A stretch of 50,078 nt of DNA from a virus. The notes below the pieces were generated by a model. The model saw nothing but the letters and a program-made list of their open reading frames with translations. It ran no database searches and was not told where the DNA came from. Made by a program: the position numbers and the translations under genes. The stretch lies in IMG/VR virus record IMGVR_UViG_3300046829_000092, positions 1 through 50,078 of that record. One strand, written 5' to 3'. Of this stretch, positions 1-8,429 are shown piece after piece. Within the stretch, counting starts at the first letter, position 1; the number at the start of each line of letters is the position of its first letter.

Positions 1-1
1 C

Positions 2-622
2 GACGACATCGTTCGCGCCGAGCTGCCCGCGCTTACACACGAGCTGCTATCCATCGATCCGGCCGTCACCTCCAAGAAGAAGTCGGACTACACCGCCCTG
101 GCCGTCATCGGCTATTCCGCGGCCTACCGGCGCTGCGTCGTCCGCTACGCCGTCGCCGTCAAGGTCGCGCCCGGAGAGCCGCTGCGCAAGAAGGTGATGG
201 AGATCCTCACCGAGTTCCCGACCATCCGCGGCGTCGTCGTCGAGGTGAACCAGGGTGGCGATGTCTGGAAGGGCAGCGTCCTGACGAACCTGCCCGTACC
301 GATCAAGACCGTCTCCCAGTCCGAGGCGAAGGAAGTTCGGGCCGCACGGCTGCTCGGTTACTACCAGCAGCGGCCGGTCCGGCTGAAGTCGGGCCAGGAC
401 CCAGCCGTCCCGGCCGGCCTGTCGATGCTGCCGCAGGTCGTGCACGAGACGCTGCTCCCTGCCGCCTTGGAGCAGCTCGTTGCGTTCCCCAAGGGCACCA
501 ACGACGACCTCGTCGATGCCATCGGCACCGGCGTGGATGTGTTCCTGAAGAGGAAGAAGCGCTCCGGCGGCGCGACGGTCGACCCGCTCTACGGCCACGA
601 GGACGACGACGACACCTTCTGA
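2..622 (+). CDS. Terminase large subunit, C-terminal nuclease part (5' truncated)
   Basis: The frame is open from the window edge, so the ATPase half lies outside. The visible 206 residues look like the RNase H-like nuclease domain of a large terminase, which cuts concatemeric DNA during packaging. An Asp sits in S-I-D-P-A (visible residue 19) at the end of a beta strand, a Glu in V-V-E-V-N (residue 81), and the late acidic motif is N-D-D-L-V-D (residues 167-172). These match the three acidic metal-binding positions of the family. The end is acidic (DDDDTF). The portal gene follows 57 bases later, the standard order. Confidence 0.9.
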   Translation, partial: DDIVRAELPALTHELLSIDPAVTSKKKSDYTALAVIGYSAAYRRCVVRYAVAVKVAPGEPLRKKVMEILTEFPTIRGVVVEVNQGGDVWKGSVLTNLPVPIKTVSQSEAKEVRAARLLGYYQQRPVRLKSGQDPAVPAGLSMLPQVVHETLLPAALEQLVAFPKGTNDDLVDAIGTGVDVFLKRKKRSGGATVDPLYGHEDDDDTF

Positions 623-679
623 TGTGGACACCGTGAATACCGTGGCCGCAGGGATGATCTACACGTCGTCAGGAGCAAG

Positions 680-2425
680 GTGGCCACCTCGAACGCGTCC
701 GTCGCCTCCATCTCCTACGGCGACGGCGCCGCCCCGCCTCCGTCGCAGGCGCCCGGCTCCGACCTGGAGCTGGCCATGGGCGAGCTTGCGCAGGCCATGG
801 GCGCGTATCAGGCCGCCGAGGAGTACTACGACGGCACCCGCGCCGAGGTGTTCGCGACGGTCCGGCTGCGTCGCGCCATGGCCAGGACCGGGACGGCGTT
901 CAAGTTCAACTTCGCGAAGAAGGCCGTGCAGGCCGTCGCCGAACGCCTGGAGATCGCCTCCGTCGACTCCACCACGCCCGGCGCGAAAGCCCTGATCGAC
1001 GACCTGTGGAAGGACAACAAGCTGGCCCGCCAGTCCAAGCAGATCATGCGCAGGGCCAGCGAGTACGGCGACGCCTACGTGATCGTGTGGCCCTCGGCGG
1101 ACACCGACTGGGACGGCGTCGGCATCAAGAACGTCGATGTGTTCTACAACAGCCCGATGTCGGTGCGGCTCTTCTACGACGCCGAGAACCCGCAGGTGAA
1201 GGCGTTCGCCATCAAGCAGTGGGTGCTGGCCGCGCAGAAGAAGGTCCGCGTCGACCTGTACTACCCGGACCGGATCGAGAAGTACGTTTCCAAGGCCGGG
1301 GTGCTGCACCCCAAAGCCGAGGACATGGTGCCGTTCTACGACACCGCCGACGACGTCGATCCGCAGGATGTCGACGCGGGCCCCGGCTGGCCGCGCCCGA
1401 ACCCGTTCGGCGAGATCCCCGTCTTCCACTTCCGCAACGACGACCCCTACGGCTGCCCCGAGCACGAGGGCTTCTACGGCACCCAGGACTCGCTGCGCAA
1501 GCTGGTCCTGTCCCACATGGCCGGCGTGGACTACCAGGCTTTCCCGCAGCGCTACGCCCTTGCCGATGGCACCGCCGACTCCTCCGAGCTCGCCGCCGGG
1601 GACGAGGACCTGTTCCAGTACGCCCTGGACACCGGGGCCACCTCCCGCGTCGGCGACCCGCAGTCGCAGCTGTCCGCCGACCCCGGGTCGGTGTGGTGGC
1701 TTCAGGGCGTGAAGGGCGTCGGCCAGTTCGACCCGGCCGACCCCGCGACGTTCACCGACCCGATGACGCTGTACCTGCGCTTCGGCGCGCTGATCACGGA
1801 CACGCCGCTGTCGAGGCTGGACCCGACCGGCGCGGTGGAATCCGGGGAGTCCCGGCGGGCCGCGAACGAGCCGTTCACGAAGAAGATCGAGGACCGGCAG
1901 GAGTCCTACGGCGACACCTGGTGCGAGATGGTCGTATTCGCGCTGAAGGTGCTGGACATCGATGACGCCGAGGTCACCGTCCGCTGGAAGTCCGCCGGCG
2001 CCATCGACGACCAGGCCGGCTGGGAGACACTGCTGGCCAAACTCAACGCCGGGCTGCCCGACAAGCAGGCGTTCATGGAGGCCGGCTACACCCAGGACCA
2101 GGTCGACGAGTGGTTCGGTGACGGCGATGACCTCCAGCTCGGCACCGGCATCCTCGTGAAGATCGGAACCGCCCTTGGCTCTCTCGCGCCTGCCGTTGCC
2201 GCCGGAGTCATTGACGACCAGCAGATTCAGCGCCTCATCGTTGCGCTGCTCGGCGACATCATGGGACCGCCCGCGTTGCCGCCGGAGCCTGCGCCGCTGC
2301 CGACGATTCCGCCTCAGGCCGCGCTTCCAGCCGGAATGCCGACGCCTCAGGACGGCCCGTACTGGGCGCAGCCGCCGGGCGCCCCGGCCGCCGAGGGCGG
2401 CGCCAATGACCGTACAGACCGCTGA
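680..2425 (+). CDS. Portal protein (SPP1 gp6-like type)
   Basis: 581 residues, usual portal size. It would form the dodecameric ring at the capsid vertex through which DNA passes and to which the terminase docks. Early residues carry the family-like stretch with AFKFNFAKKAVQAVAERL, followed by the typical alpha/beta wing region. The C-terminus is rich in Pro and Ala. The start is GTG 680, preceded by AGGAGC at 671-676. It sits between terminase and the MuF-like gene, whose ATG lies inside this gene's last codons (20-base overlap). The assignment rests on sequence style and position. Confidence 0.92.
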   Translation: MATSNASVASISYGDGAAPPPSQAPGSDLELAMGELAQAMGAYQAAEEYYDGTRAEVFATVRLRRAMARTGTAFKFNFAKKAVQAVAERLEIASVDSTTPGAKALIDDLWKDNKLARQSKQIMRRASEYGDAYVIVWPSADTDWDGVGIKNVDVFYNSPMSVRLFYDAENPQVKAFAIKQWVLAAQKKVRVDLYYPDRIEKYVSKAGVLHPKAEDMVPFYDTADDVDPQDVDAGPGWPRPNPFGEIPVFHFRNDDPYGCPEHEGFYGTQDSLRKLVLSHMAGVDYQAFPQRYALADGTADSSELAAGDEDLFQYALDTGATSRVGDPQSQLSADPGSVWWLQGVKGVGQFDPADPATFTDPMTLYLRFGALITDTPLSRLDPTGAVESGESRRAANEPFTKKIEDRQESYGDTWCEMVVFALKVLDIDDAEVTVRWKSAGAIDDQAGWETLLAKLNAGLPDKQAFMEAGYTQDQVDEWFGDGDDLQLGTGILVKIGTALGSLAPAVAAGVIDDQQIQRLIVALLGDIMGPPALPPEPAPLPTIPPQAALPAGMPTPQDGPYWAQPPGAPAAEGGANDRTDR

Positions 2426-3479
2426 TACCGCACCGGCGCCGCAGTCCGCAGCGATACAGGCCGCTCTGGCACAGCAGGCGCTGCGTGCCGCCGAGCTCCT
2501 GATCCTCGAACGCGCCGCCGTCAAAGCCGTCACCTGGCCGCTGCGCCTGCAGCTGGTGGCCGTGCAGCGTGCCGCCGTGAAGGCCTGGATCGGCACCTTC
2601 GGCAGTACAACCGCGCCCGGTGACCCGATCCGCGCTGCGGCGATCGTCACGGACCTGCGCGGGCGCCTCGCCCGCATCGACACCTCCTCGGCCATCGCGC
2701 TCGGCGGCTACACCGACCGCGCCCTGAACCTCGGCGCCGGCCAGGCCATCCGCGCGACCGGCGCCGCTCTGACAGTTGACGATGTCGCGCCTGTTGTTGA
2801 CGATGCGACGGCCCGCATTGCCGCGGGTCTCGAACAAGCCGTGCGGGACCAGCTCGGCAGCGCCGAGAACGCCCTAGGGCAGGCTGGAACGGGCAGTTTC
2901 GCCGACGTCGATGCCGCTCTGGGCAAAGCCCGGCGGGCCACCGCCGCCGCCGAGCGCGACACCACTACCGCGATCCAGGGCGGTGCGAACGCGGGCCGCG
3001 CCGCCGTCGCCGAAGCACTGGGCGCCGACATGCTTTGGCTGGCCGAGCCGGATGCGTGCGTCACCTGCCAAGGGTTCGCCGGGCGCATCGCAGCGGCCGG
3101 ACAGCCATTCGACATCGCGTTTGCCTCCATCTTCACCGACAAGCCGCACCTGTGGCCCGCGGGTCCTGTCGAACATCCGCCGGCTCATCCTTCGTGCCGG
3201 TGTGAGTGCGTGGTGTGGCTGGGCGTCGCACCGGGCGCGACCGGCCCGTCGCTGCCCGAGGCGCTCCAGCGCGAAGCGCAGCGCTCGATCCTCAAGGGCT
3301 GGTCGCTGCCGTCCGAATCCGGCGCCGAACGGATCCGCGCCGCCCGCAAGGCGCTGGCCCGCAACCCGGCTGCGCCCGCATCGGTGAAGGCCTACAGCCG
3401 CCGCGCCGTGACCGCCGGACGGTTCCCCACCCGCACTGTGCCGCACTACAGCAGGCCCGCGGCCAAGACCAAGCCCTGA
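2406..3479 (+). CDS. MuF-like minor capsid / head morphogenesis protein
   Basis: 357 residues from ATG 2406, which overlaps the portal end; the frame stays open further upstream but that part overlaps the portal gene. The N-terminal two thirds are Ala-rich helices. The C-terminal third has the MuF-type signature: C-V-T-C near residues 217-220 and H-P-S-C-R-C-E-C near 261-268. MuF-like proteins are minor head proteins bound near the portal and may be ejected with DNA. The C-terminus is basic. No maturation protease is visible in this gene or beside it. Confidence 0.85.
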   Translation: MTVQTADTAPAPQSAAIQAALAQQALRAAELLILERAAVKAVTWPLRLQLVAVQRAAVKAWIGTFGSTTAPGDPIRAAAIVTDLRGRLARIDTSSAIALGGYTDRALNLGAGQAIRATGAALTVDDVAPVVDDATARIAAGLEQAVRDQLGSAENALGQAGTGSFADVDAALGKARRATAAAERDTTTAIQGGANAGRAAVAEALGADMLWLAEPDACVTCQGFAGRIAAAGQPFDIAFASIFTDKPHLWPAGPVEHPPAHPSCRCECVVWLGVAPGATGPSLPEALQREAQRSILKGWSLPSESGAERIRAARKALARNPAAPASVKAYSRRAVTAGRFPTRTVPHYSRPAAKTKP

Positions 3480-3507
3480 ATACCACCAAGAAGAGAAAGG
3501 CACGCGC

Positions 3508-4251
3508 ATGGCGCTCGGGACCACCAGGCCGTGGACGGTCATCGGCCACCGCAACGACGGAAGCCCCATCCACCTGTTCGCCGGCGGGGCGTCGGATGAT
3601 GACGACGGCGACACCGGCATCGACCTCGAAGGCGACGGCGTCCCCGCTGGGCGCGCTGCCGACGAGGACGACGAGGAGCCGGATGACCTCGAAGAGGAGA
3701 AGCCGAAGCCCGCGGCGAAGGTCGTCACCCAGGCCGATCTGGACCGGGCCCTGGGTGCGCTGGAGAAGGAGCGCACGGCGGCCAAGGAGGCCCGCGGGAA
3801 GGTCCGCGACCTCACCGCCCAGCTGCGGGCCGCGCAGAAGGGCACCGCGCCGTCGGCCGCAGGCGACGAGGCCGCAGCGAAGGCCGTCGAGGACGCGGTC
3901 GCCGCCGCCGAGAGCCGCTTCAAGCCGATGGTCGTCAACGAGGCTGCCAGAGCCGCGCTGTTCGCTGCGGGCCTGAGCCCGGACACCGGCACAGCCACCC
4001 TGAAGAAGCTCCTGAAGATGATCGACATGGCGGACGTGGACGTCGACGAGGACGGCGTGTCCGGCCTGGAGGATCAGATCGACCAGATCAAGGACGCGAT
4101 CCCGGCGCTGTTCGCCAAGCCCGAGCCGGAGCCGCCCGTGCAGAAGGTCCGCGCCCCACGGATCGACGCCGCCGGGCGTAAGAACGAGCAGCCGAAGCCG
4201 AAGTCCGCCGCGGAGCAGCATGCTGCCGCGGCCCTGGGCAATCGAAGCTGA
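3508..4251 (+). CDS. Capsid scaffolding protein
   Basis: 247 residues, directly before the capsid gene. Residues 30-65 are strongly acidic, residues about 70-115 form a charged coiled-coil-like helix (ALEKERTAAKEARGK), and the C-terminus is basic and helical, as expected for an internal scaffold that binds the shell through its tail. The start is ATG 3508 with GAGAAAGG upstream. Odd feature: residues 11-28 (V-I-G-H-R ... A-G-G-A) match residues 35-52 of the major capsid protein at 14 of 18 positions. Function is inferred from position and composition. Confidence 0.85.
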   Translation: MALGTTRPWTVIGHRNDGSPIHLFAGGASDDDDGDTGIDLEGDGVPAGRAADEDDEEPDDLEEEKPKPAAKVVTQADLDRALGALEKERTAAKEARGKVRDLTAQLRAAQKGTAPSAAGDEAAAKAVEDAVAAAESRFKPMVVNEAARAALFAAGLSPDTGTATLKKLLKMIDMADVDVDEDGVSGLEDQIDQIKDAIPALFAKPEPEPPVQKVRAPRIDAAGRKNEQPKPKSAAEQHAAAALGNRS

Positions 4252-4257
4252 GCCCGG

Positions 4258-4294
4258 ACGCCGCGCGGACTGACTAACGCCAGCCGCGCGGCGT
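4258..4294 (+). terminator. Stem-loop after the scaffold gene
   Basis: An 11-bp perfect inverted repeat (arms 4258-4268 and 4284-4294, core CGCCGCGCGG) with a 15-base loop begins 7 bases after the scaffold stop. No U-tract follows. It could be a partial terminator, a processing site or an mRNA-stabilising structure between scaffold and capsid. Confidence 0.55.
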
Positions 4295-4394
4295 ATCTTC
4301 CGATCAAAGTCCGCGATGCGCGTGAGGCGCCGCGGATGCACGAAACCGGTGACCGGTCTAGTTCATCGGCCCGCGTGCCCGTGATGGGGCGCAG
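4295..4394 (+). promoter_or_regulatory. Capsid-gene leader with paired ACCGGT palindromes
   Basis: This 100-base non-coding leader follows the scaffold hairpin. It contains two copies of the palindrome ACCGGT (4345-4350 and 4352-4357) separated by one base, about 40 bases before the capsid start. A protein-binding or promoter role is possible; no clear -35/-10 pair is visible. Confidence 0.3.
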
Positions 4395-5486
4395 GTGACA
4401 CCCAGCCCACCCATCACAGACAAGGCACCCGGCGTGTCCCCTCTCCGCAACCGCACCCTGTTCGATCCCCGCGTCCCGGACCACGACCCGGGCGACGTCA
4501 TCGGCTTCCGCCGCGACGGCTCGCCGATCCTCCTGGCGGCCGGTGGCGCCCGCGACAACTTCGACCACTGGATCCCGGAGGATTTCGGGTCCGACGTCAT
4601 CCGGAAGGTCATGCAGATCTCCGCGGTCGAGTCCTTCGCCCAGCGGATCCCGATGAAGACCCAGACCCGGTCCACGCCGCGGTCCGGCGGCGTCGGCGTC
4701 GACATCATCGCCAAGGGCGGTACCTACGGCGAGGACGTCACCGTCAACGACGAGGTCGTGCTGGCGGTCCAGAAGTTCGGCAAGGCCATCCGCGTCGCCG
4801 AGGAGGACATCGACGACTCCCTGGCCGACATCCTCGCCACGAAGATGACGGACTGGGGCACCGCCTACGCCAAGGGCCTGGACAACGCCTGTCTGGCCGT
4901 CACCGCCGCGAAGGCCACTTCGGGCTGCGCCTTCGACTCGGTGTACTACGCGCTGACGCAGACCGACTCGAACACCGGCTACACCGCCAACACCAACCTC
5001 ACCCAGACCGGTACCGGCGGCACCACCTACGACCTGCTGTCCACGGTGGCCGGCAACGTCGAGTCCGGCGACTACTGGGACGAGTCCAGCGCCCTGTGGA
5101 TCTGCCACCCGAACTTCAAGAAGAAGCTGCGCGGCATCAAGGACGGCAACGGCCGTCCGATCTTCAACGAGTCGTCCAACGGCACCGCGGGCGGCGCGCA
5201 GAACGTCCCGGACTACATCATGGGCTACCCGGTGAAGTGGTCCCTGGGCGCGAAGACGTCGGCGGCGCCGACGGCCAAGCCGACCGGCAACCCGCTGGCG
5301 ATGCTCACTGTCCCGAGCTACCTGCTGCTGGGCATCCGCTCCGGCCCGGAGTCGGTGTACATCGACGGCCGCAACGGCCTCTCGGCCCTGACCGACGAGT
5401 CGATCCTCAAGATGCGCGCCCGCCGCGGTTTCGCCCTCGGCGTCGAGCAATCGGTCGCGATCTTGGAGGACAACTCCGGTAGCTGA
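4395..5486 (+). CDS. Major capsid protein
   Basis: 363 residues, follows the scaffold, and is rich in the mixed alpha/beta pattern of HK97-fold shells (E-loop-like region with GGVGVDIIAKGGTYGEDV; long spine helix around AEEDIDDSLADILATK). The C-terminus has VYIDGRNG and ARRGFALGVEQ segments typical of actinophage capsid proteins. Residues 35-52 repeat the scaffold N-terminal motif. The start is uncertain: GTG 4395 has only weak GGGGCG upstream, and GTG 4434 (AAGG before it) is an alternative that would still keep the motif. No protease gene is visible nearby. Confidence 0.9.
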   Translation: MTPSPPITDKAPGVSPLRNRTLFDPRVPDHDPGDVIGFRRDGSPILLAAGGARDNFDHWIPEDFGSDVIRKVMQISAVESFAQRIPMKTQTRSTPRSGGVGVDIIAKGGTYGEDVTVNDEVVLAVQKFGKAIRVAEEDIDDSLADILATKMTDWGTAYAKGLDNACLAVTAAKATSGCAFDSVYYALTQTDSNTGYTANTNLTQTGTGGTTYDLLSTVAGNVESGDYWDESSALWICHPNFKKKLRGIKDGNGRPIFNESSNGTAGGAQNVPDYIMGYPVKWSLGAKTSAAPTAKPTGNPLAMLTVPSYLLLGIRSGPESVYIDGRNGLSALTDESILKMRARRGFALGVEQSVAILEDNSGS

Positions 5487-5544
5487 CCGGCACCCGAGCG
5501 CCGGTCACGACGGGCGCCCAGGATCCCGAGCCTGCGCGCCCGTC
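5484..5544 (+). terminator. Two consecutive stem-loops after the capsid gene
   Basis: The first hairpin starts on the capsid stop codon: arms 5484-5491 and 5500-5507, 8 bp, 8-base loop. The second has 9-bp arms 5509-5517 and 5536-5544 (GACGGGCGC and its complement), 18-base loop. Neither is followed by a T run. They lie in the 83-base gap before the next gene and could limit read-through or protect capsid mRNA. Confidence 0.55.
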
Positions 5545-5569
5545 ACCCGCGGACCACTACGGAGACCCC

Positions 5570-6016
5570 ATGGCCAAGGCCACCAGCACCATCGACGACA
5601 TCGACACCTCACCGGAGCTGCCGCAGCTCCCGGTCGAGAGCGCACGCGTGCAGCACCCGGCTCTCGACGGCGACGTCCAGGGCGAGATCGACCACCGCAC
5701 CGCCGACCCGAGCGACGAGCCGGGCCGGTTCCGCAAGGTGTTCCACCTCGGCGGCCTCGGCTTCGGACGCCACGACCACCCGGCGCATTTGGCGAACGCG
5801 GCCGAGGTGCTGGGCGACGCGATCCGCCGCGGCCTGCACCCCAAGGGCGATGTGCACCTGGTTGACGCTGTCGAGCACGACGAGCCCCGGTCGCAGCGCA
5901 CAGCCCTGACGTATGAGGTCGACGTCGTTCCGGCGGTCGTCGACACCGATGCGGCCTCGACGCTCACGCCGAACGACGTCGCACTGGCCGCCGCGGCCGC
6001 GCGCAAGGAGGGCTGA
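5570..6016 (+). CDS. Capsid-adjacent protein of unknown function
   Basis: 148 residues from ATG 5570 with GGAG at 5561-5564. The protein is acidic at its N-terminus and has a central His/Gly-rich stretch (HLGGLGFGRHDHPAHL, about residues 59-74) and a C-terminal all-helical Ala-rich end. No catalytic motif or membrane segment is seen. Its place between the capsid protein and the head-tail connectors would suit a decoration or head-completion protein, but that is position only. Confidence 0.75.
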   Translation: MAKATSTIDDIDTSPELPQLPVESARVQHPALDGDVQGEIDHRTADPSDEPGRFRKVFHLGGLGFGRHDHPAHLANAAEVLGDAIRRGLHPKGDVHLVDAVEHDEPRSQRTALTYEVDVVPAVVDTDAASTLTPNDVALAAAAARKEG

Positions 6017-6019
6017 GGG

Positions 6020-6310
6020 ATGGCGGCCAAGGCATCCAGGGGTGGCGGCGGTTCGAAGTCGAGGGCGTCGAAGCTTCCCGCGGCGGCCAACGCGAAGCGG
6101 AACACGAAGGGCGGCCGGGCGAAGATGTCGGACTCCAGCTTCGCGCTGCCCGGCAAGCAGTACCGCATCGACGACGCCGCTCATGCCCGAAATGCCCTTT
6201 CTCGGGTGGCGCAGAACGGCACGCCGGCGCAGAAGGCGGCGGTCCAGAAGGCCGTCGCGAAGAAGTACCCGTCGATCAACGTCACCGGCCTGAAGAGCAA
6301 GAAGAGCTGA
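6020..6310 (+). CDS. Small basic head-module protein
   Basis: 96 residues, very basic (Lys/Arg-rich first 35 and last 10 residues). The middle holds F-A-L-P-G-K-Q-Y-R-I followed by H-A-R-N-A-L-S-R-V-A and, later, KKYPSIN, a pattern I associate with a short domain found in phage head modules. GGAGGG at 6009-6014 serves ATG 6020. It might bind DNA or the capsid interior; nothing in the sequence proves this. Confidence 0.75.
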   Translation: MAAKASRGGGGSKSRASKLPAAANAKRNTKGGRAKMSDSSFALPGKQYRIDDAAHARNALSRVAQNGTPAQKAAVQKAVAKKYPSINVTGLKSKKS

Positions 6311-6311
6311 C

Positions 6312-6752
6312 ATGGCCACCGCATCCTGGGCCCAGGCCGCCGACGTCGCCGCACTCACCGGCACGACGGTGACGGACGCCCAGGTGACGCAGGCCCAGGC
6401 GATCATCGACATGTTCTCGGCCCGCACTTACGATGCGCTGCCGCGGATCGGCGCCCGGGACGTGTACTGGCTGAAGCTCGCGGTCGTCTACCAGGCCCGG
6501 TGGATGCTCGACCAGCCGGACATGTTCTCCCGCCTGGACTTCGCGACCATCACCATGGGCTCGCGGCCCGTGCAGCTGAAGGATGACTCGCTGCGCCTGG
6601 CGCCGCTGGCCGCGAAGGCCCTGAAGCGCTGTTCGTGGCTGCGGTCGCGGTCGCTTCACATCAGGTCGCCGTTCACAGACGGTCTGACTCCGATCAGCTC
6701 CGACCCCGATAGCGCCGGTAACGACGCATATGAGATGTGGGGTCCGATCTAG
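6312..6752 (+). CDS. Head-to-tail adaptor (gp6-like connector)
   Basis: 146 residues, helical N-terminus (ADVAALTGTTVTDAQVTQAQAIIDMFSAR) followed by a tyrosine/tryptophan-rich helix and a long loop, the layout of HK97 gp6-like adaptors that extend the portal ring. It starts two bases after the previous stop and is followed directly by the head-closure candidate. Confidence 0.75.
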   Translation: MATASWAQAADVAALTGTTVTDAQVTQAQAIIDMFSARTYDALPRIGARDVYWLKLAVVYQARWMLDQPDMFSRLDFATITMGSRPVQLKDDSLRLAPLAAKALKRCSWLRSRSLHIRSPFTDGLTPISSDPDSAGNDAYEMWGPI

Positions 6753-7088
6753 GTGTATGCCGTCGCCACGTGCACTGTGTCCGTTCTGCGCGGCACGTCC
6801 ATCGATCCCGTCTACGGCGACGCCACGGCCACCATGACCGTGATCGCCAGCGGGATTCCGGCCTCGATCGTCGAGCAGCCACAGACGAAGGTCACCACGC
6901 CCGGCAACCCGACGCCGCGCATCACCCGCGTTTACGACGGCCTCATCGGCTCGAACGTCGATGTCACCGACCACGACCGGCTCAAGGACGAGCGCACCGG
7001 CCAGATCTACGTGATCGTCTCCGTCAGCCAGCAGGCGCTGCCCGGCATCACCTCCGACCAGTCGCTCGAACTGCGCAGGGCCACCTGA
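6753..7088 (+). CDS. Head closure / stopper protein candidate
   Basis: 111 residues, mostly beta strand, starting at GTG 6753 immediately after the upstream TAG. Length, beta-rich character and the place between adaptor and gp10-like protein fit a head-tail stopper that closes the DNA channel. Its TGA overlaps the next ATG (TGATG). Confidence 0.7.
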   Translation: MYAVATCTVSVLRGTSIDPVYGDATATMTVIASGIPASIVEQPQTKVTTPGNPTPRITRVYDGLIGSNVDVTDHDRLKDERTGQIYVIVSVSQQALPGITSDQSLELRRAT

Positions 7089-7408
7089 TGGCGCGCGTGG
7101 AGATGGTCGCGGGCTGGACGGCGCAGCTGCGGCCTGCGATCAGGGACCTGCTGGAGAACCGTCTCGGCCCTGCGATCGCCGACGACGCCCGCGCCGCGTG
7201 CCCGGTCGACACCGGGAAGCTCAAGGGCTCGATCCACGTGGTGATGCGCGAAGACGGCATGGCCGTGCAGATCCACGCCGACGCCAAAGCCGAGGACCGC
7301 AACGGCGGCGACCTCGACTACACCTACGCCGGCTACGTCGAGGAAGGCACCCGGCACATGGCGCCTCAGCCCTATCTGCGACCCAGCCTGTGGCGGAGGC
7401 GCTCATGA
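7088..7408 (+). CDS. HK97 gp10-like neck / tail-completion protein
   Basis: 106 residues from ATG 7088. The hallmark C-P-V-D-T-G-K-L-K-G-S-I occurs at about residues 38-49, and the family ending Y-A-G-Y-V-E-E-G-T-R ... P-Y-L-R-P-S-L is present. HK97 gp10-family proteins sit at the neck where tail meets connector. A longer reading frame upstream overlaps the stopper gene and was not used. Confidence 0.88.
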   Translation: MARVEMVAGWTAQLRPAIRDLLENRLGPAIADDARAACPVDTGKLKGSIHVVMREDGMAVQIHADAKAEDRNGGDLDYTYAGYVEEGTRHMAPQPYLRPSLWRRRS

Positions 7409-7959
7409 CCGGCTGGCACTTCCACCCGAAGGTCCGCTCCGGGCAGGAGCTGACGCGCGGCGAGCGGGCCGCGGACCGGATGCGGAACGGACTCGGATCC
7501 TGGGCCTTCGTGTTCGGGTCCCTGGCGTTCCTGGCCGTCTGGATGACCGCGAACGCGCTCCTGGCGGCGCACGGGGGCGCGTTCGACCGGTACCCGTTCA
7601 TCCTGCTGAACCTGGTCCTGTCGTGCGTCGCGGCGCTTCAGGGGGCGATCCTGCTGATCGCGGCCAAGCGATCTGACCAGGTGTCCTCCGAGCTGGCGCA
7701 GCACGACTACGAGGCGGACTGCGCCTCCCAGGAGATGCTCGCGACCCTCACGGCGGAGTTCGCGGCGCTGCGTATGCAGCACGCCGAGCAGAGCAAGCAG
7801 CTCGCCACGCTCATCGCGGCCGTGGGCCTTCCTGTGTCCGCGGTCGAGGTGGGCGGCGAGCGCGGCCCGGAGCTGATGGACATGGCGCCGGATGCAGCCG
7901 TGCAGCCCCCAGCCCCCCGTGCCTCACGGCGCCGTGCGACTGGCGGTGGCAAGACGTGA
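7405..7959 (+). CDS. DUF1003 membrane protein inside the head-tail module
   Basis: 184 residues, ATG 7405 overlapping the previous stop as ATGA. It has the DUF1003 pattern: a basic R-x-x-D-R helix, G-S-W-A-F-V-F-G, a first membrane segment at residues 31-54 (W-M-T-A-N), then FDRYPFILLNLVLSCVAALQ as the second segment (about 60-87). After that come a soluble helix with HDYEADCASQEML and a Pro/Arg-rich tail. Family function is unknown. Both overlaps (with the neck gene and the tail terminator) show that it is translated with structural genes, which is unusual for a membrane protein. Confidence 0.82.
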   Translation: MTGWHFHPKVRSGQELTRGERAADRMRNGLGSWAFVFGSLAFLAVWMTANALLAAHGGAFDRYPFILLNLVLSCVAALQGAILLIAAKRSDQVSSELAQHDYEADCASQEMLATLTAEFAALRMQHAEQSKQLATLIAAVGLPVSAVEVGGERGPELMDMAPDAAVQPPAPRASRRRATGGGKT

Positions 7960-8429
7960 CGACTCTCCAGCACGCCACCACCGACCTCGTCGCGGTCGCC
8001 TGGCTCGGCTCGCTGCCCGGCTTCTCCCCGGCGATGGTCGGGTCGATCCTGCCGCGGCCCGATGCGGACGGCACGATCGGGTGGGCGTCGACCGGATTCG
8101 TGCAGGCCACCTCCGGCGTCGGCGGCACGCCGGAGATGTACGTGCCGCTGGCCTCCCCGGTCATCCAGATTGACTGCTGGGCCGCGCAGTCCGGATCGGA
8201 CCTGCCGCCGTACGCCAAGGCCAACGCCCTGGCCGAGGCGATCCGCTGGGCGTGCCTGGAGGAGTCCAACTTCCAGGGTGCGCTGACGCTGCGCGCCGGC
8301 TACGCCCAGGCCCGGGTGAAGTCGGCGTACCTCTTGACCGAGCCGCGGCGGGTGTACGGCGACGAGGCCGACTACGGCCGGTACCTGATCAACCTGGCGA
8401 TGCACTGGACGGAGGTGACCGTCCCGTGA
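7956..8429 (+). CDS. Tail terminator protein
   Basis: 157 residues from GTG 7956, overlapping the upstream TGA. The alpha/beta layout, with an internal helix APYAKANALAEAIRWA-like region and a final strand YLINLAMHWTEV, fits tail terminators that cap the tube before it joins the head. It is in the expected place just before the tail-tube gene. Confidence 0.75.
   Translation: MTTLQHATTDLVAVAWLGSLPGFSPAMVGSILPRPDADGTIGWASTGFVQATSGVGGTPEMYVPLASPVIQIDCWAAQSGSDLPPYAKANALAEAIRWACLEESNFQGALTLRAGYAQARVKSAYLLTEPRRVYGDEADYGRYLINLAMHWTEVTVP

Noticed and set aside
659-2695. 678-codon open frame on the - strand across the portal gene
   Set aside because: Antisense to a well supported portal gene; low-complexity Arg/Gly/Val composition typical of GC-rich shadow frames.
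6040-6060. GGTTCGA-like pieces (here and near 21117 and 22963) considered as tRNA T-arms
   Set aside because: All are inside coding genes and lack matching acceptor and anticodon stems.
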